Both the position numbers and the translations under genes were made by a program. A DNA stretch of 64,000 bases, taken from Larix kaempferi (taxonomy: Eukaryota; Streptophyta; Pinopsida; Pinales; Pinaceae). The stretch covers positions 3,100,001 through 3,164,000 of the forward strand of contig BSBM01000059.1 in assembly GCA_027924585.1 (NCBI GenBank). The letters are read 5' to 3'. Position 1 is the stretch's first letter. Each line of letters opens with the position of its first letter. The notes under the pieces were generated by a model. That model saw only the letters and a program-made list of their open reading frames with translations. It was not told the DNA's origin and ran no database searches. This document shows, piece by piece, positions 21,500 to 32,700 of this stretch.

Positions 21500-22811
21500 G
21501 TTTATTTTCTAACTTTTCACATCAATTTGCATGCCCAACAGAGCATAAAAAGTCAGACCACAGAAAGAGCAGAAAAGCTGTCAATGGTGCTTACTCTAGG
21601 ATTAAAATGATTATGGGTGACATTTTTTCTGATAGTAAGTTTGTTTTCAATCTGCTAATATCTTGCAGAGCCATTTCATTTATATTCTCAAAATACGGTT
21701 TAGTTTCTTATGGTCACAGTATTAATTTATTAAATATATTTCAGGAAATCAGAGGCAGACTCATCACTCTCTTCAAGTTTACTGATTTGGCATTTGTCTG
21801 GTACCTGGTTGCCAAAGGCATTAACAGATTTTTACAAAATTGTTGTTGAATCCATAGATAGATAGGGTTGCCAAAGGCATTAAGAGATTTTTACAAAATT
21901 GTTGCTGAATCCATAGATAGATAGAAGCAATTGTTGAGTATTGAAACTGATCATGCATGAAATATATCCCTGGATATTTGTGTTAAGTTTTCATCACATA
22001 CCTTTTCATATTGTCTTTCTATTCATTAATGATTCAATGCTTACATTTTGTGCTTCCTCTAATGAATTTTGTGTACTTCAACCCAACAGGTGCATTGACT
22101 TTGGTTCCAACATCACATCAAGGCCTGCTAAGCAGGAGGCCTGCATTAGATGTATTATAAAAACCATAAATATGAATATCCTAAGAAAAGTAAAAAAAGG
22201 CATGGTCTCAGAAAGCAAGAAAGTAATTCTTCTACAAGACCTTATCTCTCAACCTTAGGGAATAGGAGGTCCTATATCTCATGTGCAACTTCTTTAGATG
22301 TATTGGGGGATGTTGTAGCTCTATCAATGGATGATACGAATCAAGAAAATAGAATTCAAGGTGCTTTGCAAATGTTTAATGGAACACAAAGGCCTTTTGT
22401 TTCCAAAAAAATCAGAAGTGAAGTGTGTGGGAAACATGAAAATGATAGAACCACACATACATATTTTCTGGGTTCTGAAATAGAATTCACTACTACAGTT
22501 GATGTATTAGCAGGGCTTGTTCTGGGCAATAGGTTCTTGCATTTGTAGTGTTGCAGATATTCCTGAAACTTTTTATATGAAACCACACTATAGAAGATTC
22601 ATGAAAAAACTAATGGAATGGACCCACCATAGACATGTTCTATTTTGATTTTGAATTAGTCATGATCGGGGCCCAAACCAACTCACACCCCACATTTTCA
22701 CTAGGGTTTGGAAGGTTTGAACTAGCAGCTATTGATTCTGCTCATAGCATTCTAATGGTGACGTTGAACACACTCTAAACTAATGTCCCCAATGACATTA
22801 AACAGTATAGA
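21500..22811. other. Unassigned DNA inside hAT-1, with an unidentified open frame 22150-22548 (+)
   Basis: The 132-codon plus-strand frame 22150-22548 starts MYYKNHKYEYPKKSKKRHGL and is lysine/serine-rich at its start. I recognise no domain in it, and its membership of the hAT linker cannot be excluded. A 58-bp tandem duplication (GGTTGCCAAAGGCATTAA at 21808 and 21866) lies upstream. A pyrimidine-rich stretch ending in CAG at about 22089 could be a splice acceptor. No confident gene is called. Confidence 0.3.
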
Positions 22812-24592
22812 CCCAGTAGTGGATCTGGGTCATCATCAGCTCGATCGGGACCCTCACTCCCCCATGGTAGTGGAATCTTTCCTATGCGAAGAACATTACC
22901 GAATTTCCTTGACCAAGGTTGTAGAGATGATGTGGATTCAAAAGTTTATAGGTTTCTCTATGCATGTGGTGTCTCATTCAATGTTCTTCGCTCACCCTAT
23001 TGGCATGAAATGGTACAAGCCATCAATGGTGCCCCTAAAGGATACATAAGCCTTGGGTATGACAAAGCCAGAACCGTGGGACTTGACAGGGAAAGAGCCA
23101 AAATCAATAGTGCTCTTGGAAAGTTTACAAATGATTGGTCCAACTATGCGGTATACATTGTATCTGATGGGTGGAGAAATGTTAAAGGCAAGTCATTGAT
23201 AAATATTCTTGGCGTGTCTGTTAGCGGTGCGATCATCCTTTCAGCCCATGACTACACAGATCGCTATAAGAATGGTATTAATATTGCACGACCTTTGATT
23301 AAAACCATTCAAGAGATTGGGCCATACAATGTCATTCAAGTCATCACTGATAATGCTGCCAATTGTAAGTTAGCATGAGCAATCATTGAGGATAAGTATC
23401 CCAACATATTTTGGTCAGGGTGTTTGGTTCACACATTGAACCTTTTGATGCATGATATTGTTAAGATGAAGGACCCTAATTACCGATGGATTGGTGCCTT
23501 GTACAAGAGAGGTAAGAAAATGATCAAATTTATTACCAATCATAGCATGGCTGACCACATTTTTCGCAATTGGAGCTATTGAAGATTGCAAAGACTAGAT
23601 TTGCTAGCTACTACCTCACCTTCAGGAGGCTTTTGAAGGTAAGAGAGGCATTGGCTAGTATGGTCTCAAGTGAACCATGGCAAGAATTAAAAGACAGATT
23701 TGCAAGCGCAGCCGATAGACATGACTTTCAGGAGGTGGAGGACACTGTTCTTGATGGTTAGTTCTGGTCACAGGTTAGGTATGTTCTGCAGTTCACCAAG
23801 TCAATTTATAACATGATTCATTTTGTAGATACAGATCAACTGGTGATTGGGGAGGTATATGAGCAGATGGATAGCATGCTTGGTCAAATCAAATACATTG
23901 TTGAGCAAAGAGATGCAATCTTGTATGACCATATTCATAAACATGTGGTCAAAAGGTGGGATAATCTAAATGTTCCACTCCATGCCCTTGCATATGTCCT
24001 TACCCCAAAATATTATTCTCCAATTTGGTTGGCCCAACCTGCACCTGGGGGTGGAGTTAGGAAAAAACCACACATAGATCCAGAGGTGCAAAATGGGTAT
24101 ATGATTGCATTAGACAAGTTGGTCCTTGATGATGAGAAGTGTTCTCAAGTACGGAGTGAATTGAGTGAATACATCATTGATCATGGAGTCTTTGGTACCC
24201 TGTATGCAACCAAAGATCGAGATAGATTGGATCCTATCCGTTGGTGGAACATGCAAGGCTACGGAGCCTCATATTTGCATAAAATGGCGGTGAGGCTGAT
24301 TTCACATGTTGTTAATAGTTCTTTTGCGGAGAGGTATTGGAGCACCTACAACTTCATCCATAGTGTAAAGAGAAACAGTTTGAATGTAGAACACACAGAA
24401 AGCTTGGCTTATGTGCATTACAACTTGAGGTTGTTGTCCCATTATTGTGAGGTGTCCAAGAATGATAGAACATTTTTGACTTGAGACAACAATCAAGAGG
24501 AGGCTAATGTGGAGGATGGAGCCATAGCATTAGAACGCTTAGAGGCTGAACTATTGGGTGATCATGATGGTGATCCAATTCATACTGAAGAG
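22812..24592 (+). pseudogene. hAT-1 transposase, DUF659 and hAT dimerisation regions
   Basis: After a Ser-rich linker the frame carries the DUF659 core: YIVSDGWRNVKGKSLIN, VIQVITDNAANCK and PNIFWSGCLVHTLNLLMHDI. These contain the conserved Asp residues of the RNase-H-like fold. It then shifts frame (about 23540-23570) and continues to the C-terminal dimerisation motif SSFAERYWSTYNFIHSVKRN. Breaks are a TGA after CKLA (about 23379), a TAG after VLDG (23759-23761, CAG in hAT-2) and a TGA after RTFLT (24482-24484, TGG in hAT-2). Similarity to hAT-2 stops at about 24575, where satellite DNA begins, so the natural C-terminus is lost. Confidence 0.85.
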
Positions 24593-25331
24593 GGCGAAAA
24601 TGGATCTGAATGTCACGAAAGTTGGCGTGCATACTTGTCTACTAATGGGGCATCCAAATCTATGCCCAAATTTCAATTCCGATAAGTTGGTCAAATCCGA
24701 AACTCAACCGTGCGTTTTCACTATACTTGGATTTAAAGGGGGCGAAAATGGCTCGGAATGTCATGAACGTTGGCAAGCACGCTTGTCTAGTAATGGGGCA
24801 TTGAAATCTAAGCTCAAATTTCAATTCCGAAAAGTTGGTCAAAGCCAAAACTCAACCGTGCATTTTTGCTATAGTTAGGCTTAATTTTGCGAAAATAGCT
24901 AGGAATGACACGAAACTTGGTGTGCGCGCTTGTCTACCAATGGGACATTCAAATATATTCTCAAGTTTCAATTCCGAGATGTTGGTCAAATCCGAAACTC
25001 CACCGTGCGTTTTCTCTAGACTTGGAATTAAAGGGGGCGAATATAGCTCGAAACGTCACGAAAGTTGGCGTGCGTGCGTTTCTACCAATTAGGGCATCCA
25101 AATCTACGCTCAAATTTCAATTTCGATAAGTTGGTCAAAGCTGAAACTCCATAGTGTGTTTTCGCTAGACTTGTACTTAAAGGGAGCAAAAATAGCTCGG
25201 AATGTCACGAACGTTGACATGCACGCTTGTCTAGCAATGGGGCATCCAAATCTATTCTCAAATTTCAATTACGAGAAGTTGGTCAAAGCCAAAACTCCAC
25301 CGTGCGTTTTTTCTAGAGTTAGGCTTAAAGC
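24593..25331 (+). repeat. Satellite array, five units of about 148 bp
   Basis: Units begin GGCGAAAATGG-like at 24593, 24741, 24888, 25036 and 25184, a period of 147-148 bp. Each contains CGGAATGTCACGAAAGTTGG-like, CAAATTTCAATTCCGA and CACCGTGCGTTTT blocks. Units are visibly diverged, with scattered substitutions and small indels. The open frames here (24558-24878, 24835-25092 and others) are by-products of the repeat. 25332-25392 is a short transition into the gag frame. Confidence 0.92.
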
Positions 25332-25392
25332 CTAGATCATTCTGACACTTCACATGAGACTCCACTGGGAAATCTTAAATTGATAAATCAGA

Positions 25393-26076
25393 ATGGACCC
25401 TGATGTTCTCCTTGGCCTCTCACAAACCATAAAAGAACTAAATGAACATGTGAATAGGTCTAACAAGAGACAAGAGGAAATAAATGAATGGGATCCACAA
25501 TCTCAGTATGGGGATGAATATGAACATAATTATGGGTATGAACTGGCATATCAAAATTCTTATGATACCCATCATTTACCTCATCCATCTAATAATTTGT
25601 TCCAAAATGAACCAATTAGCCAATATCAAACCCAACCAAGGCTTTCGGTAAATTATTCTCGCCCAATTCAAGCAACGAGAACCTTTAGGCAACCCAAGCT
25701 ATCCCCTTTCGATTTTTCAGAAATATATGGGGCACCTCATCTTATGCCATATGGATACACTAGGAAGTTGCCTCGTTTTGATGGACATAATAGAACATCT
25801 ATTGAAAGTCATTTGGATATCCTATGGGAGCATATGGAATCTATAGGTGTTGATGCCGAGGATGTCTATATGCGAGCCCTTGGTGCATCCCTCGAAGGGG
25901 ATTCCCGTTTATGGTTTGATCATTTGGCCCTAGGATCCATCACTGGGTATGACATGTTTATGGATTTGTTAATAAGTGAGTGGGGAGAAAACAATAATGA
26001 ACCTATGAAAGAACAGTCAGACAATGAGTGTCTTGATGAAAATCAAGACACTCAATATTTTCCGAGGCAGTTCTAA
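25393..26076 (+). CDS. Ty3/gypsy-type gag fragment
   Basis: An uninterrupted 227-codon frame from ATG 25393. The N-terminal half is Asn/Gln/Tyr-rich low-complexity. The C-terminal half (about residues 120-205) carries KLPRFDGHNRTSIESHLDIL, EDVYMRALGASLEGDSRLWF and a final FMDLLISEW block. These are hallmarks of the plant gypsy capsid (retrotransposon gag) domain that packages element RNA in the cytoplasm. It is shorter than a full gag: no zinc knuckle or protease follows, because the frame ends at the junction with minisatellite DNA at about 26070. It is probably a truncated relic. Confidence 0.6.
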   Translation: MDPDVLLGLSQTIKELNEHVNRSNKRQEEINEWDPQSQYGDEYEHNYGYELAYQNSYDTHHLPHPSNNLFQNEPISQYQTQPRLSVNYSRPIQATRTFRQPKLSPFDFSEIYGAPHLMPYGYTRKLPRFDGHNRTSIESHLDILWEHMESIGVDAEDVYMRALGASLEGDSRLWFDHLALGSITGYDMFMDLLISEWGENNNEPMKEQSDNECLDENQDTQYFPRQF

Positions 26077-26095
26077 ATTCTCCCAAGGATGATAA
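26066..26095 (+). repeat. Left end of the 40-bp-unit minisatellite
   Basis: The last bases before Copia-2, TTCTCCCAAGGATGATAA, match the unit word TTCTCCCGACGATGATAA found at 41952-41969. The array therefore begins here and continues at 41181 on the other side of Copia-2. Confidence 0.7.
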
Positions 26096-27192
26096 TGTAA
26101 GTTTTTGTACCTAGGAAGTGTCTCCTAGGTGACTTTTTGCCTAAGTCACTTAAGTGGGGAAAAAGTGACCCTTGCATTAAATGACTTGAGATGAACATTT
26201 AATTAGACTTTATAACTTAAAGTCACTTCTGGGTAAAAATTTAAGTGAGGTGAATTAAAATTATTTTTATGAGATTTAATGAGAGATTAATCTCATCCAT
26301 CCATCTTATTCATTTCTCACCGTTGGATTGAATCTCTTCACTAACCCTAGGGATTCACCCAAAAAGGCAAGGGAGGCATTTTCAGCATTTACTTTTAAGA
26401 GAGAAGTGGAGAGAAGAGAGCTGAGAGTTTGCACAAAAATCGAGGAGGCAGCTAGGGCAATTTTGAACCAGCATGCATTTCGAGGAGAGCTTTTCCAGTG
26501 GGCACATTTCCCAAAATCCATACAGCTGCATTTATTAGCATGAGTTTCAAGGCACTCTTTCTGCAGGTTATTGGCACAGGTTTCGAGGCACATTTTTGTA
26601 GGTGGATGGCACGGTTTTCTAAATCTGTATAGCAGCAATAAATGTTGATCCGTATAGCATAGTTCCCAAGGCATTAAATTTTGGGCACGGTTTCCAGGAT
26701 AGGGCACAATTTTTGAGGTCTGTACAACAACATTAAAAGCTGTTGCACCGTACAAAAATTCCTGGGTGTGGCACAGAAATCGAGGCTGAGTTTGGCACAA
26801 ATTTCAAAAATATTTTTATGCACAGAAATCAAGGCATCCTTGCACAAAAATCGAGGAAGATTGCTGGGTGATTTTGGTTGGTTGAGATAAGGACATTTTG
26901 ACTCTAAAATCATTATACTGAAATATTGTTGAAGAAATAATAAAGTCTCTCTCTCTCTCTGACTGGTTATCCCCGTGGGGGTTTTTCCAGGGCTATTGGC
27001 CAAAAATTTATGAGTCTGGTTTTTATGGTTTGCATGGTTAAATTAGTTTTCTGCCTGTTAAAAGTGTTTTTACAGCTTTAACTGTCTGTAATTTTTATAA
27101 GTAGTTTCTAGCCAATGCAAAACCGGTTGGGGATGAAAACACTGAAAAACGTGACATAAACCAGCAAGCTAAAATAACATAGAAAATTTACA
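26096..27192 (+). repeat. Copia-2 5' LTR (1097 bp)
   Basis: Starts TGTAAGTTTT and ends AATTTACA before the primer site. Relative to the 3' LTR it contains about 490 extra bases (about 26540-27025), rich in GAGGCACA, ATCGAGGCA and GGGCACGG words that look like degenerate internal repeats. A (CT)n run lies at 26946-26959. Confidence 0.9.
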
Positions 27193-27204
27193 TGGTATCA
27201 GAGC
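27193..27204 (+). other. Copia-2 primer-binding site (initiator tRNA-Met)
   Basis: TGGTATCAGAGC directly follows the LTR. It is identical to the Copia-1 and Copia-3 sites. Confidence 0.93.
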
Positions 27205-27304
27205 TTGGGGGCAGAAAACAGTAAAATTTGCAGACACACAGATATTTCTAGAATTCAGTATTTTCTTCTGTTAGTGAACAACACCTTATTGGGTTGACCG
27301 TAAG

Positions 27305-29723
27305 ATGGCTACAGGACTTCGGTTGGAGGATAGGTTGGATGGGAAAGAAAATTATGTGCCATGGAAGGCTAGGATTTTGCTGATTTTAGAGGAGAATGAA
27401 CTGTGGGAGGAGGTGGTAAGAAACACTACAACAAACCCTGTTCAGATTCTCGTTGCTACAGATGCAGCAACATTATCAGCCTTCAACAAGAAGGACTGTA
27501 AAGCTAGAAGAATAATCCTTGATGCAGTTAAAGACCATATCATCCCTCACATTTCAGGTAAAGCTAGGGCACATTTGATGTGGAGTGCTTTAACCAGTTT
27601 ATACGAGAGTACCAATGAGAACCGGAAGATGGTTCTCAAGGAGAAATTGAAAAGTGTAAAGATGAATGGTGGAGAGGGAGTGACATCATACCTTACCAGG
27701 ATATCTGCAGTTAGAGATGAGCTAGCAGCAGTTGGGGAGGTGGTCACTGCTATTGAGCTTGTGCATACAACAGTGAATGGGGCTTCCAAGCCTTGGGGTG
27801 CATTTGTGCAGGATATAGTGGGAAGAGAGAACCTACCTTCATGGGAGAGACTGTGGGATGACTTTGTGTAGGAGGAGACCAGGCGAGGTCTCGTACAAGG
27901 CAGTTCTACACAAGGCAAGGAAGATGAGGAGAATGTGGCTTTGACACAAAAGGCGAAGAAGAAGAAGAAGAAGAAGGGTCCCAAGCAGAGTGGGGCCAAA
28001 TAGCAGCAACAAGGTGGGTAGAAGAAGGACTTGAGTAAAATCAAGTGTTATGATTGTCAGACTTTTGGGCACTATGCTTCATAGTGTCCAAGCAAGAAGA
28101 AGAAGAGACAGCAGACTGCAGCTTCAGCGGAGGTTGATGACTTTGGAGACAGATTTCAGAGAGAGTTTTCTTTGTGTGCTGGACAGATTGAGAGAGAGAG
28201 ATCCTCTTTAGTTACCAACACTTATGTGGATATGGAGATGGAGTATTCCTGATTGACAGGCCATCAGATGAGTGCATCCACCACTGGCACTTGGTATATT
28301 GACAGCGGAGCCTTGAGCCACATGACAGGTGCTCGAGAGATGTTGTCTGAGCTTTCACAAACAGGTACAAATGCGGAGGTTGTACTAGGAGATGACACCA
28401 TTGTTAGAGCAGTTGGTTGGGGTACCATTACATTTTAGAGGGAGTCTATGAGTCCCATGACTCTGAGGGATGTGTTATTTGTCCCTGGACTGAAGAAGAA
28501 CCTTGTATCAGTTTCCACCGTTGAGGACAGGGGTCTTGGGGTTTGTTTCTTGGATGGGCGAGTGCAGGTATTCCCCAAGACTACAGGATTATCTACCTCC
28601 ATGGACATTGGGGTTAGATGTGGAAATCTATACAAGCTCCGGTTTCAGCCGCAGCACGCTCTGGCACACAACAATAGTAGTGAGCTTTATGAGCTATGGC
28701 ATTGGAGGATGGCCCACTTGCATCACCCATCTCTGAGATTGTTGAGGAGCATGGTTACAGGTTTACCCGAGTTCAGCACTGAGCAGAGTGATGTGTGCAA
28801 GGGGTGTGCTTTGGGAAAGTACACCAAGATTGCTTTTCCAAGCAGTGACAACAAAGCAGCAGGAGTACTTGACTTGATCCATTCTGATATTTGTGGTCCT
28901 ATGTTATCGGTCTCTTTGAATGGATTTGAGTACTATATCTCTTTCATTGATGACTACTCTAGGAAGACCTGGATCTACTTCTTGAGGAGCAAGAAGTCAC
29001 CCTTAGTATTGAGAGTCTTCCAAGGGTTCAAAGCCCTTGTGGAGAAGCAGACAGGGAGGAAGATTCAGATGTTGAGATCGGACAATGGGGGTGAGTATAC
29101 CTCCAAGGAGTTCGATGGGTTTTGCAAAAAGGAGGGTATATAGAGACAACTGACAGTTCTCTACACTCCTGAGTAGAATGGATTAGCAGAGAGGAAGAAC
29201 AGGTCGATTGTGGGAGCATTGAGAGCGATGCTCCATGATCAGAGTTTACCGTTCTTTCTATGGGAAGAGGAATGCAGCACTGTAGTTTATCTACAGAACA
29301 TGAGTCCTCATTGTGCTTTGGGGAGGAAGACTCCTGAGGAGATGTACACAGGCAAGAAGCCTGAGGTGAGCCATTTTCACATATTTGGTTCTTTGACTTA
29401 CTTTCACGTCCCTTCTGAGAAGAGGACAAAGTTTGATCCCACAGCAGAGAGAGGCATCTTTGTGGGATATGATGAGACTTCGAAGGCTTACCGAATTTAC
29501 CTTCCTAGCCAGAAGAAGGTTTTTGTTAGGCGAGAAGTGAAGTTTGATGAGGAGAGAGCCTTCAGCAAATCTAGAGAGTTAGAGTAGAGGGAGCCACCGA
29601 CTTCCACACCTCAGGTGTCTCAGGCTTCTACGATTCAGATCTCAGGTCCATAGGTTTTCGGAGTGACTGGATCACAGGGTACAGGCACAGTTTCTAGAGG
29701 TTCGGTGGTTCAGGTGACAGGTA
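27305..29723 (+). pseudogene. Copia-2 gag-protease-integrase
   Basis: Gag begins at ATG 27305 (ATGLRLEDRLDGKENYVPWK) and reads 188 codons to a TAG at 27869-27871. The same frame continues with a lysine-rich run, a CCHC knuckle (CYDCQTFGHYAS, TAG, CPSKKK), protease WYIDSGALSHMTG, pre-integrase LWHWRMAHLHHPSLRLL and CKGCALGKYTK. Integrase has HSDICGP and RSDNGGEY, then ERKNRSIVGALRAMLHDQ and the FVGYDETSKAYRIY motif. Stops at 27869, 28001, 28019, 28082, 28436, 29141, 29174, 29585 and 29651 are all TAG, and one TGA is at 28250. Otherwise one frame is kept almost throughout. B2 cuts the coding region after codon VTG at 29723. Confidence 0.9.
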
Positions 29724-32700
29724 TGTTATCACATTTATAGTAGCCGGGCTACCATACATTATTTTTCTGATGCCAGTACACTATTCATCCAGTTCCCCTA
29801 CATTTGAGATGCTGAGATGAGCATCTATATTGGATCACTATCAGATTGTGGACAGCAGTTATATTCCCCATGCCATGACTGAGTCTCGGGACACTCAGAG
29901 AGATGACCGATGTAGCCATTATACCATTGGTACAGAGCAGTCAGTAGTGCCCAGAGTTACAGCAGCAGTTTTAGAGGACAAAGGATGGTACAGGTTGATG
30001 AGCATTCAGGTATATGACTCAGCAGGTATATCATGGTGTTATGGTTAGGTTGCTTTTATACTTATTCTTATAGCATGTCTTAGCACTTAGTGTCATGATC
30101 TGGCGATCATATAGATATTTGGACCTGGTTGATATATATATATATATTATATTGTCCCCACTCAGACTTAGAAGTTCACTATTCATACTCATTGGTATGT
30201 ACCCTCCTTAGGGAGAATAGAGGTGATCATTCCACCATACCTTGGCTTGCTAGTGTTGGCTCCATCATTTCATTGTCTTCATCCATCCATGGCCTACCTT
30301 TTAGATTATCACCCTGACTTACTACTTGACTAGTGGCATGGAGGACTTTTTCCCACTGTAGCCTCTGTATTGGATGAGCTTCCCTGTTTATTGTGTCTCG
30401 GCTCTGAGTTGGTGACAAAACTTACCTATGGTGAGTTGGAGTTCCTTGGAATTCCCCCTAGTCACTAAAGTTGTGTTGGCTAAACCTGAAACTTTTAGTG
30501 CTGCCATGAATGCAAAATCTGGAAAAAATGAAATGCAATATCTTGTATGAAAAGCCCATTCATGCAATGTGTTTCTAAACACACATGAATGAAAGGCATG
30601 CCAAATGAAAATGGCCATGAAAATAAAATGTTATATCTTTTGGAAAATAAATACCTAGGTAAACAAGCTGTCCATGACACACCTAGAAGTGCTCAGGTAA
30701 ACAAAGTGCCTTAAAAACACACCTGCAGCAGAAAGCCTAAAATAAATGTAAATATATGCAATGTGTTTATAAACACACATAGATCAAGGCTATGGAAACT
30801 TCAGGCCCAAAAAGAAATGGAACTTAAATGCTATATCTAAACAATTGCTGGCCTTATTTGTATTATGGATTGTGCGCATCTGTGAAGGTGAATAAACCCT
30901 CTTTAAACAACTCATCCATTTGTGAGACACCGCCATTCCCTGTGTTATTGCTCATTCGGTATATACTATGGTGTGTATTCCCTTTCCCTTGCCAAAGTGT
31001 CACAAAGTTAAGTCAGTCAAGTCATCCCTTAGCCTAGCCAATTATTTCAGCCTTCACCCTTCACTAGCAAATTGATCACATCTATGAAGTGAGTATGATC
31101 CTGAAAGTCTAGTCTGAGTAATAATAATAATTAACGACACTATATATTTGGATTTAGATTGCCAGTTATGATTACTCTGTGTTATAATTCTTATTTGAAT
31201 AAGTTGTAGAGCATGTATTAACCTTGACACTTTGCAGCAGCCTTGGATGATGGTCTGAGTTATATTTGGTCTTGGTTAGACCCAGTTTGACCATGGAGGA
31301 CCATGGGACATGAGATGTTGGACCTTATGATGACATGGATAGATGATATATGGTCTTTGTATACATACATGATGATTCTATGCAGCAGCTACAGGGTTAT
31401 GATGGTGATTCTTGGTTTACAGCATTATTTGATCATTTACAGATCATTATTATTGGCCATGTTCCGGTATATTGGATATATATTTTGATCATGCAGAGAC
31501 TCATATGGTGTATGAGTACACATCTTGGATGGATTTGGACCTTCTGAGTCCAATGAGACAGTTTGTTTTCAGTTCCGGGCACTTACAGTGATGATTGAGC
31601 CTCAGTAGGCTGTCCCAGTGTAGTTTTGGTCTGTCGGAGGCCCTGTCAGAGCAGATGTGATTTTTATCCGGTTGACCTAGGGCGCTGATGATGGAGGGGG
31701 TGGTCCAACCACTTGTTTTTACCATATTACCCCCCTCCCGGACACACTGGTGCCCTCACCTTGACAACGCAGGCACTCCAGGAGGCTGTTTGGGGCAGTT
31801 TCACGCTTCCCGAGGCATTTCAGGATTGGTAGAAATGGCTATTGAGGAAATCGATTTGGGCTACTGAGGCAAAGTTATGGCATGGGATGATCAGTGATGA
31901 TAGATCGAGGCCTTCCACACCTTCTCCAGCAGTTTCAGCTTCATCGGGGCCCGCATCCATCACTTATGGCACTTTGTGATGATTTTTTGAGGTCTTTTGA
32001 GGACCACGACTTGACCATGGAGGCACGATTTGGTACATTGATGATTATTTTATATTTATTGTGCTATGGGGATTGACCAAGGAGGGATAAAATTACCCCT
32101 TGGACCCACCATAAGCCTCTTATGATATTTTGTCATCATGATTTGGTGGGATTCCCCTCTTCTAGGGTGATTTTGTCCACTCACATAATATTTTATTTGT
32201 GATCCATGTATCTTATTGTTGAGCTCATCTCAACCATTGATTAGACATTTGTATCTTTTAATCTTAGCCACTCATTCAAAAAGTGGTTAGGGTTTTGGTG
32301 CCTCTCCTTCCTATTTAAAGGAGAGAGCTTCTCATTGTAAGGGGTCTTTGGCTCTTGGATTATTGGTATAGAAAAATATTCTTGTGGTCTCCTTTGCATC
32401 TGGTGTTCTTAGATGGTGATTGGAAAGTCTATTGCAACCTAGCATTTGGAAATTGTGGTAAGATCTATTTTTTTTTTGGAAATCATTGTTTGTCTACAGG
32501 AGGGCGACTTCAACAAGGGCGATTTTGCAAGGCTTCTTCAAATCGACTTTCTTGGCATTCGCTTGTATCAGGGGGTTATCATTAGCTTCATTGTGATCTA
32601 TGCTATCTTTCTGTTACTTCTCTTGTGGCATTAGTCTTATCTCTTGATGCATCAAATCTGATATTGTTGACGTTTGTTGTGCAGGAGAGAGGGCGCATTG

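Noticed and set aside
22150-22548. Real host gene
   Set aside because: No recognisable domain, no clear splice pattern and location inside a decayed hAT; listed only as an unidentified frame.
24558-25129. Four overlapping frames with Cys-rich words
   Set aside because: Artefacts of the 148-bp satellite units.
27869-29653. Reassignment of TAG to glutamine
   Set aside because: The frames still use many CAG codons, other stops (TGA, TAA) and frameshifts also occur, and normal TAG termination cannot be excluded. CHG deamination is simpler. Kept only as an alternative in the findings.
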